Assembly (NCBI GenBank): GCA_013698165.1
Contig: JACCVN010000089.1
Location: forward strand, 1-11,718
DNA: 11,718 nt
Direction of reading: 5' to 3'
From: Parachlamydiaceae bacterium
GTDB taxonomy: Bacteria > Chlamydiota > Chlamydiia > Chlamydiales > Parachlamydiaceae
The notes under the pieces are model-generated. The model did no database searches. It was not told where the DNA came from and worked only from the letters and a program-made list of their open reading frames with translations. Below are positions 7,001 to 11,718 of the stretch, in pieces. Positions within the stretch are counted from its first letter, which is position 1. The number at the start of each line of letters is the position of its first letter. A program made the position numbers and the translations under genes.

Positions 7001-7546
7001 GACAAATTATCTAAGGAGCTCGAAACTGACCGCCAAAGATTATCTGTTTGGCAAAAGCTCTCCAATTTAATTGGTTCTCATGATGGAAAAAACTTCCGCA
7101 AATTTGCCCAAGGACTCTCTCTTGATCTACTCATTAAACATGCCAATGTACACCTATCTTCACTGAACAATCGCTATCGATTAAAAAGAATGCCAGGTGA
7201 TGAACTGGATTTGGAAATTCAAGATCTACATCAAGCGAACGCCACTCGCCCAACGGCAAGTCTTTCCGGAGGAGAAAGCTTTTTAACAAGCCTTGCCCTG
7301 GCATTAGGGTTGTCTGATTTAGCAGGGAAAAATGTAAGAATTGACTCTTTATTTATAGACGAAGGGTTTGGATCTTTAGATTCCGATGCCCTCGAAATTG
7401 CTGTTCAATCTTTAGAAAGCCTTCGATCAAGAAATAAAACCATTGGAGTCATCTCCCATGTTGAACTTCTTAAAGAGAGAATTTCAACTCAAATTATGAT
7501 TGAAAAAGGTAGTGGTGGTGTCAGTACAATGAGCTTTTCACATTAA
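4061..7546 (+). CDS. sbcC: SbcC ATPase (Rad50-type) with zinc hook
   Basis: This is the ATP-binding SMC-like partner of SbcD. It clamps DNA ends and drives the nuclease through ATP hydrolysis. The 1161-residue protein begins with the typical MKIIRIYLKNLNSLRGEF and has a Walker A site GPTGAGKST (37-45) and a Q-loop at Q152 (LLAQGDF). Two long coiled coils (about 170-545 and 560-1030) flank a zinc hook CPLC (C553, C556), where two molecules join through one zinc ion. The C-terminal ATPase half has the signature LSGGE (1068-1072), Walker B with D1100-E1101 (FIDEGFGSLD) and the H-loop H1133. It is about 110 residues longer than E. coli SbcC (1048), with the difference in the coiled coils. The start is fixed by the conserved N-terminus; the site upstream (cttaagc) is a weak Shine-Dalgarno. 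It is probably co-transcribed with sbcD. Confidence 0.96.
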   Translation: MKIIRIYLKNLNSLRGEFDINLENEPFASSGIFAITGPTGAGKSTILDAITLALYGRAARYGNEKPENMMSQGTGECLAEVIFEVPKGRYRASWQLQRARKKADGKLQLPQRFVYDSEGTPIAQKSTEVDKIIEELTGLDADRFFRSVLLAQGDFVKFLKATPDERATLLESLTGTGIYTEISKKVHQETSIRAHALALREGRLENIQRLNDVDRAALLEKIYGHVKEIESNTQNTHKLADLISKGNHLIKYLEQQASLKSQLNAINKEHTCLEIDSKHLKLFNEGAPYFSDLKSLDQFLKELNEKKAKQDGSERNLLTKKHELRAGFDATKELILQSISESEKAIFNSSAERTQKLEKLNSLNEWLEAHRENQNLDQHISHIVEEITLLTTYRNKLSVTDKSQTALLKSLERHHQQRKALQAEQDDVLIILKNTNATLELGKNENLKILEGKTLDNIQEEIHALEIRLDVLHKIFDALTALEKNHFQIQDLKIIVDGLKIKTFEAAEKKTEEESHLKSELEKIKTLTDELDRNRLIASLHTHRENLELGHSCPLCGSLDHPYVDSDKTYFPQISVLEIEINSLKSNASKKEREIKKQISACATLEEALRNSSENLETAAANGEQIKASLHILFKKQGLALENNVETSEDIKQEITICESMLLKIRSLLKLGKESAVKIHELQNSLVKTEHNSELIQGKITSQEEKIQSVLMQIDALKADQLHSQGESKNLETSLFKYLQPYGLVLPAAGEERTLRESLESLRTTYKDNLKLLIDIKTELNTLSMSSRDLESKCDQLRNQLESLNNLPLVQVIAPFESNPKRKIDFLSLWNTIDDAHESLRRLETELEFSQNVLNESNTDLLNARNCFSECESKLTQDLTNTQFNSIESLRASQLLSSEVQRIQKSENDIKSKLDHCQGQLVLVETELKELPNTEVPQGEKLQEIMNEHQAMITLTNHLRDILAVSRNRLLLDEKNHMEYDKLSKELETDRQRLSVWQKLSNLIGSHDGKNFRKFAQGLSLDLLIKHANVHLSSLNNRYRLKRMPGDELDLEIQDLHQANATRPTASLSGGESFLTSLALALGLSDLAGKNVRIDSLFIDEGFGSLDSDALEIAVQSLESLRSRNKTIGVISHVELLKERISTQIMIEKGSGGVSTMSFSH

Positions 7547-7550
7547 ATGA

Positions 7551-7715
7551 ACACCGTTATTGGCACAGCGGGATATGCTATTTAGGTTACCAGAAATTCT
7601 AGAAGCATAAGAGGCTGAAAATAATCAAATGCGTATTCTTACTGAGCGCCTTTAATTATTTGTCAGCCTCAAGTCGGAAAAGGAAATGCCTTTCCCTCCA
7701 ATTTCTTTCCTTTAA
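7551..7715 (+). pseudogene. Remnant of a transposase N-terminus, probably IS66 type
   Basis: Right after sbcC, one plus-strand frame reads LLAQRDMLFRLPEILEA, stop, EAENNQMRILTERL, stop, LFVSLKSEKEMPF. The spacing of a helical Glu/Asn/Leu stretch followed by LFxxxKSEK matches the N-terminal pattern of IS66 TnpC transposases, where a leucine-zipper-like helix leads into LFGRKSEK. Two in-frame stops (7608, 7653), and a third at 7713 that ends the frame where the neighbouring gene lies on the other strand, show that it is dead. No start codon, TnpB partner or IS end was found. The family match is from motif memory and rests on about 40 residues. Confidence 0.4.
7611..7670. terminator. Hairpin between convergent genes, possible weak bidirectional terminator
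   Basis: gaggctgaaaataat (7611-7625) pairs with 7655-7670 over 15 bp with a single bulged G, around a 29-nt loop. It sits between the convergent sbcC and the Gly/Tyr-rich gene, where a shared terminator is expected. There is no clear T-run on either side and it overlaps the transposase remnant, so termination is uncertain. Confidence 0.3.
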
Positions 7716-8218
7716 TATGAATTATAATATAATCCAACGTCACCATCATCATCCAAAGGGATGACAACGTTTATATTTGGCACTCGTGAATTTGAGTAGT
7801 TATAAGGGTAGCTACCATAATAATACGAAGAATCGTAATAGGGTGAATTACCTCCGTAAAAATTTGAATAACCACTGTAATAGGGGTAACCATAAGAGCC
7901 ATAAGAACCATAGTAACCATAATTATAGGGAGAATTCCAATTATTCCAGTATGATCTTCGATCATACCTATCCCAATTATTATAATGCCTATGTCTATCA
8001 TGCCCGCGATGGTATTTTCCGTGGTGACTACTATAATTTCTATTGTGACCCAGTAGATTATGTCTGAGTCCACCTCCGCGTCCACCTTTTTCGCCTTTAT
8101 CGGCCAAAAATGTGTCGCTGGGAGCTTTCAGTCCTTCAGACGAGCCATATGATAATGGCAAAAGAGAAAAAGAACTTACTATTAAGCCCATAGTAAAGAC
8201 TCTAGTAAAATTAGACAT
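7712..8218 (-). CDS. Secreted Gly/Tyr/Asn-rich small protein, function unknown
   Basis: The product has 168 residues. Residues 1-25 (MSNFTRVFTMGLIVSSFSLL, then PLSYG) form a Sec signal peptide with a probable cleavage site after YG. The mature part begins with a Gly/Lys-rich stretch (GEKGGRGGG, 42-50), then a His/Arg/Asn segment (52-80) and a long low-complexity Tyr/Gly/Ser/Asn region (90-144) with units such as YGSYGSYGY. It ends in a more ordinary segment (VPNINVVIPL, 146-155) and an acidic DDDGD (156-160). No enzyme motif is present. Such composition is seen in surface, envelope or adhesive proteins; His-rich stretches can bind metals. Both are inferences. The ATG at 8218 is chosen over one at 8245 because AGGAGGTGAT ends 6 nt upstream and the signal peptide then starts correctly. 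The promoter and ribosome site are near consensus, so high expression is likely. Confidence 0.8.
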   Translation of the reverse strand: MSNFTRVFTMGLIVSSFSLLPLSYGSSEGLKAPSDTFLADKGEKGGRGGGLRHNLLGHNRNYSSHHGKYHRGHDRHRHYNNWDRYDRRSYWNNWNSPYNYGYYGSYGSYGYPYYSGYSNFYGGNSPYYDSSYYYGSYPYNYSNSRVPNINVVIPLDDDGDVGLYYNSY

Positions 8219-8224
8219 ATAACC

Positions 8225-8234
8225 ATCACCTCCT
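8225..8234 (-). promoter_or_regulatory. Near-perfect Shine-Dalgarno site
   Basis: AGGAGGTGAT is fully complementary to the 3' end of 16S rRNA and is followed by 6 nt and then ATG 8218. It is the strongest ribosome site in the window. It decides the start, since it lies inside the longer reading frame that would begin at 8245. Confidence 0.9.
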
Positions 8235-8265
8235 AATAAAATCATTTTATGCCCCTCTATTTTTT

Positions 8266-8294
8266 ATAATAAGTCTTACAAAACCTTTTGTCAA
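8266..8294 (-). promoter_or_regulatory. Sigma70-type promoter of the secreted protein gene
   Basis: On the minus strand, TTGACA (8294-8289) is followed by a 17-bp spacer and TATTAT (8271-8266). This is a perfect -35 box with optimal spacing and a -10 box with one mismatch. Transcription would start near 8259, giving a leader of about 40 nt that contains the ribosome site. Confidence 0.8.
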
Positions 8295-8342
8295 TAATAT
8301 ATTAGAAAGCAAATTCCTACACAGCGACCACACTCAGATATT

Positions 8343-8370
8343 TTGACCTAAACATCTGGTATTTTATCCT
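8343..8370 (+). promoter_or_regulatory. Candidate promoter of the glycosyltransferase-like gene
   Basis: TTGACC (8343-8348), a 16-bp spacer and TATCCT (8365-8370) lie about 90 bp before the start codon at 8458, back to back with the promoter of the divergent gene. The match is moderate and the region is AT-rich, so this may be chance. Confidence 0.3.
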
Positions 8371-8457
8371 AAAATCTTGAAAAATCATTTTTAAATCGGA
8401 AACACCTCATCAACAGGCTTTTAGCAATTTACGCTATGCAATTCATGGATTAGAACG

Positions 8458-10983
8458 ATGGAACTCAATCAATTTAGAATTTTTGATCTCACCAATATAG
8501 ATTCGCAGGGTAAAATCATTTCGATTTTCACTGATGAGTTAAAAAAAACCAATGTCGATAAATTGCAATGTGCCCTGGACTTGTTCGGTCAACTTTTTCA
8601 ATGCATATCATTTAATTTGAATAATTTGATAAACCTATGGCGATTAACACTTAACCAAAAAAAACAGTTTGTTAGCTATCTCTTGTATGCCCTTTACTAT
8701 TATGAGATCCCTTTAAGAGCACTAGCGACCATCAAAAATAATCAAGAAACAGAACACTTCCTCTACACTATGGCTGTGGAGTCACTTGATCAAGAGAAGC
8801 TTAGGACGATTCTCAATGGTTTGACCGGATCAAAGCAACTGCAAATTGCTGTTTATTGCTCGATTCAAACGAATGAAGGGACCAGTAAAATATTTAACAA
8901 TTTAGCCTTCTTGAATGAGCAAGATCAAGAATGGAAAGGGTTTTCGAAGCTTTTACGAACCAAATTTTACAATGCACATTATCTCCAAAAATTAATTTCT
9001 GAAAACCCTTTGCAGCTCACTCTAAGCCAATCATTGATCGATAAGTTAGAAAAATATGCTGAAGCACAAATTGTTGAAATTCAACAGCTTTTGCCATTGC
9101 TTATTGATTCCATAATAAACTCGCCCATCGCTTTCTACGAAATACTAAAAATCAATCCTCAGATGGATAAGGATAAAATTTTTAACGATTCACAACGCGC
9201 ATATGAAAAACTTAAAACGATGTTTACGCCCTATTGCAATCAAACATATTCCATTGATGAATTAACGGTATTTTTTAAAAATTTTGGGTTGAAAGGTCAT
9301 ATTTTAAATAACGCACTCATAAATAATGATTCAGCCTCCATGGCTTTAGTCACTCAATTAAAGAGCCTCTTAGAACAATTCCAAAAGCCTTGGGATATAC
9401 CCGAAATTGAGAATCGCCAATTTATTTTGTTTGTCTTAAGCATTTGTCAACAGCTCTATAGTTTTCATCGCACACAACCGAGCCCTTACATTCGCGGTTT
9501 GCAATCCCTGGTTTTTGCTTTATCGACACGGGGTAATAAACTTGATGAAATGCCATGGCTGCAATCTGTCTTGGAGGGGATTGACTGTGTGAAAGAACAT
9601 CTTCAGGGAGGAAATGTTCAAGAAGCGCCCTTTAAATTGAATCCAATTGTGATCTTTGACCAAGCAAAGCTCAAAGAATTTAAAAAAAATGACTCCACTA
9701 TTAGAGAGCTCTCTCAAAAATACAACATAGAAATTTGGCATCTTTCCAATAAACAGACACTACAGCTAGCCAAAAAGCTAGGGATTGAAACATGGATACA
9801 ATACTCCCCTGGGGAGCTTGTACGCCCCACAAATCCTGAAAGCTTGCAGGTTGGTAGTAAAACCTCTTCCGACCAAAATTTTGGTTATGGAGGTGCTCGC
9901 AATTGCGCACTTTTGCTCGCTCCAATGATTGCAGGAAGTTTTCAGAAAGGAATTTCCAGCCTCGAAGAGTTGCTTAAATTAAACAAAAAAAAGCTTAAAG
10001 ATATCTACGACAATTCAACCTTAGGGAAGGAAGATCAGGATTTATTTATTCACTTAGGTGAAGATGATGTTGCAATACAGCCCTGCAATATATTTTCAGA
10101 TGCACTATTTGCTGAATCCTGCAATGATATGTACTTCAACAGGTCCATAGAATGCAGTGGAAGATCCACACACCAGATGTTTGCCTTCTTGGACCTCAAG
10201 AATGTGATGGAAATGCCTACACTAAGCTTCAATCCATGGAGCTATAAGATTTTTAGAGGAAGCATGAAAGGGATGCTGACAAAACCCAAATTTTGCCTGC
10301 CTTCACCTATGGGAAATGAGGAGTTGAATGTCAAGCTCCCAAATGAAAGCCTTATACATTTTTTACAACCAAACATCCATCTTGCGGGTACTCGCTTTCC
10401 TCAAAAGGATTTACCTGAATCACCTTGGGATGGACTCTTGGAAAGCCTAAGCCAGCAAGTCCCCTATCGATTCCTAATTTCAATGACAGCGATGTTTACT
10501 GATTCCACAAATAGACTCGAGCGCAGTATCTTTCCTTGGAATGATGATCCTGTGAGAAACAGATACCGATTTCACTCCCTATTTGATCTTTGGACTTATG
10601 CTGAGTCAAAGGAAATTAAAGAAGAACTAAAAAGACGCTTTTGGGATAACGTGGAATTTGCTTTTCGCGATGAAAACTCTCATCTACTGTTCAGGCGATG
10701 TATTTCCGGATTAACGGATGTCAACTTTGATGTTGACGCGCCGCAGGCAATACTCGATTATTTTAAATCCATGCAGGTCGAGACGCAAATGTTTGTCGCT
10801 TTGGCAAAAACACTCACCGAAGAACGCCTCAAAGGATGCCCAGGTTTTGTGGCGGACTCGATTAAAAAGTTTGAAAATCAATTTAATAGACATCCTTCGC
10901 AAACTATCTTAAGCAAAGGTTTAATAACTCTAATCGACATAATTGAGAACTTTGGAAAATTCACTTTGGACGTGCAAAGGTAG
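8458..10983 (+). CDS. Large protein with GT-A glycosyltransferase-like C-terminal half
   Basis: The product has 841 residues. Residues 1-390 are mostly helical, Leu/Gln/Asn-rich and unrecognised. From about 395 a nucleotide-sugar transferase pattern appears. NPIVIFD (395-401) could be the first strand, followed by a helix and a second strand (NIEIWHLSNK). FGYGGARN (475-482) resembles the GxGxARN motif of family-2-like glycosyltransferases, and GEDDV (534-538) is a DxD-like acidic motif that would hold metal and the UDP-sugar. CSGRSTHQMF and an RFPQKDLPESPWDG segment follow. There is no signal peptide or membrane span, so it should act in the cytoplasm or be a secreted effector. The sugar and acceptor cannot be told. 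The ATG at 8458 has no good Shine-Dalgarno; an upstream ATG (8445) meets a stop after two codons. The gene stands alone. The fold call rests on motif pattern alone. Confidence 0.8.
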   Translation: MELNQFRIFDLTNIDSQGKIISIFTDELKKTNVDKLQCALDLFGQLFQCISFNLNNLINLWRLTLNQKKQFVSYLLYALYYYEIPLRALATIKNNQETEHFLYTMAVESLDQEKLRTILNGLTGSKQLQIAVYCSIQTNEGTSKIFNNLAFLNEQDQEWKGFSKLLRTKFYNAHYLQKLISENPLQLTLSQSLIDKLEKYAEAQIVEIQQLLPLLIDSIINSPIAFYEILKINPQMDKDKIFNDSQRAYEKLKTMFTPYCNQTYSIDELTVFFKNFGLKGHILNNALINNDSASMALVTQLKSLLEQFQKPWDIPEIENRQFILFVLSICQQLYSFHRTQPSPYIRGLQSLVFALSTRGNKLDEMPWLQSVLEGIDCVKEHLQGGNVQEAPFKLNPIVIFDQAKLKEFKKNDSTIRELSQKYNIEIWHLSNKQTLQLAKKLGIETWIQYSPGELVRPTNPESLQVGSKTSSDQNFGYGGARNCALLLAPMIAGSFQKGISSLEELLKLNKKKLKDIYDNSTLGKEDQDLFIHLGEDDVAIQPCNIFSDALFAESCNDMYFNRSIECSGRSTHQMFAFLDLKNVMEMPTLSFNPWSYKIFRGSMKGMLTKPKFCLPSPMGNEELNVKLPNESLIHFLQPNIHLAGTRFPQKDLPESPWDGLLESLSQQVPYRFLISMTAMFTDSTNRLERSIFPWNDDPVRNRYRFHSLFDLWTYAESKEIKEELKRRFWDNVEFAFRDENSHLLFRRCISGLTDVNFDVDAPQAILDYFKSMQVETQMFVALAKTLTEERLKGCPGFVADSIKKFENQFNRHPSQTILSKGLITLIDIIENFGKFTLDVQR

Positions 10984-11147
10984 TTACCAGAGTTGGTGCC
11001 CTTCCAATTCGGCTTATAAAACTAGACAAGAAGCACATTTTGCTATATTCTCCACAAGCGAAACAGATCGACTTATAGAAAGTTATCATATCAGTTGGTA
11101 ATATTTCGTTTTTTCTCTACGCTATTATCACTAACTCCTGGAGTCAA

Positions 11148-11479
11148 ATGAATCCTTCAATGTCTCTCTTATCGAATTCTGAATTTGTAGAAGAATATAT
11201 ATCTATTCTACTGCCAATTGAAACATTAATCGCAAATGCCTACAGAGAAAATCCTAGCTTGCATGACCATGATGTTTTACGAGTCTTTGAGGCTTTATTA
11301 AAATTGTGCAAAGCAAAATTTCAAATTACCCCTTACCTCAACATAAGCTTGAAGGTTTTTCCATAAAACTTTATAAACATTTAGAGCCCCTCCTAAAAGG
11401 GCAAGAAATTAACTATTCACTTAAAGAAATTCAAGAATGTCTAAAGCTTTTAAAAAGATCCTTAAAAATGTGGAACTGA
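11148..11479 (+). pseudogene. Small helical protein gene broken by a one-base frameshift
   Basis: The gene starts at ATG 11148, with GGAG 4 nt upstream. The first frame gives VEEYISILLPIETLIANAY and continues through HDVLRVFEALLKLCKAK, then stops at 11366. The -1 frame takes over without a stop and reads HKLEGFSIKLYKHLEPLLK and then LKEIQECLKLLKRSLKMWN, ending at TGA 11477. Both halves have the same coding character, so this is one helical protein of about 110 residues with one base lost (or two gained). The new frame is open only after 11289, so the change lies between there and about 11350; the CCCC run at 11329-11332 is a good candidate. It could be a real mutation, a sequencing error or, less likely, programmed slippage. 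No family was recognised with confidence. A palindromic element begins 3 bp after the stop. Confidence 0.65.
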
Positions 11480-11482
11480 GAG

Positions 11483-11650
11483 CTAGTACACTGTCAAGAT
11501 AGTATTTTCGGCTATTTCTGCGTCAAAGCCCCATGGTTTGCCGATCGTAAAAGGGGCTGTATTGACTAATACAACCCCTTTTACGATCGATAAACCACGG
11601 GAGCTTTCACGCTAGAAATAGTCGAAAATTCTACCTTGACAGCGTACTAG
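11483..11650. mobile_element. 168-bp palindromic MITE-like element
   Basis: The whole stretch is one imperfect palindrome: ctagtacactgtcaagatag at the left pairs with the right end, finishing gcgtactag. The arms are about 80 nt, with scattered mismatches and two one-base gaps, and meet at gtatt-gact-aatac. Inner blocks such as cgatcgtaaaaggggctgta are strongly conserved between the arms. It has no coding capacity. Termini starting near TA and the sharp boundaries fit a non-autonomous element of the IS630/Tc1-mariner type, which duplicates TA. The transcribed form would be a very long hairpin and may also end transcription of the preceding gene. The family assignment is inferred. Confidence 0.65.
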
Positions 11651-11718
11651 GCTCACAGGGCTATTTAAACTACATTAAGCAATTTATAATGATTACACCA
11701 TAAAAGCATTAGGATCAA

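Noticed and set aside
2691..7546. sbcDC as the core of a new defence island
   Set aside because: Both genes are standard SbcCD with all motifs, and no nuclease, helicase, methylase or toxin partner lies beside them.
7771..8085. Minus-strand frame rich in Ile/Met/Thr inside the secreted-protein gene
   Set aside because: It is a shifted reading of the biased Gly/Tyr/Asn codons. The other frame has the signal peptide, promoter and ribosome site.
1..11718. CRISPR arrays, tRNA or rRNA genes
   Set aside because: No regularly spaced direct repeats with unique spacers were seen, and no T-loop-like or rRNA-like stretch was noticed. The gcccc-attc-ggggc stem at 1220 lacks any tRNA context.

Overview
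This is a low-GC bacterial segment with ordinary bacterial signals: Shine-Dalgarno sites, a sigma70-type promoter and hairpin terminators. It holds five protein-coding genes, one of them frameshifted, set among many palindromic repeats and decayed coding fragments. A long repeat-filled intergenic region, a probable IS66 remnant and an Inc-like two-membrane-span protein suggest an amoeba-associated chlamydia (Parachlamydiaceae) or a similar host-associated Gram-negative. No single feature proves that assignment, so treat it as an inference.

Region 1-1661 has no convincing intact gene. It holds inverted repeats at the left edge, a 192-bp REP/BIME-like palindrome (160-351), a 160-bp MITE-like inverted repeat (364-523), degraded coding fragments (about 680-1022), a short AT microsatellite, a second REP-like hairpin pair (1166-1240) and a 92-bp hairpin (1371-1462). 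Next come tandem terminators for a minus-strand gene of 201 residues (1732-2337), an integral membrane protein with a Cys-Pro hexapeptide repeat in its tail.

Divergent from it lies the DNA-repair pair sbcD (2691-3947) and sbcC (4061-7546). Together they would make the SbcCD (Mre11-Rad50 type) nuclease/ATPase that opens hairpins and processes DNA ends. All nuclease motifs, both ATPase motifs and the zinc hook are present. Unusually, the two genes do not overlap but are 113 bp apart. Behind sbcC lies a decayed, probably IS66-type, transposase N-terminus (7551-7715).

A minus-strand gene (7712-8218) encodes a small secreted Gly/Tyr/Asn/His-rich protein and has the best expression signals in the window: TTGACA-N17-TATTAT and AGGAGGTGAT. 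Divergent from it is an 841-residue protein (8458-10983). Its C-terminal half looks like a GT-A-fold glycosyltransferase (GGARN and GEDDV motifs), while its N-terminal half, about 390 residues, is unrecognised. The window ends with a small gene broken by a one-base frameshift (11148-11479), followed 3 bp later by a 168-bp palindromic MITE-like element (11483-11650).

Apart from sbcD and sbcC, no genes here clearly work together. I found no convincing evidence for a new multi-gene system. The best leads are the glycosyltransferase-like fusion, the palindromic elements and the frameshifted gene.
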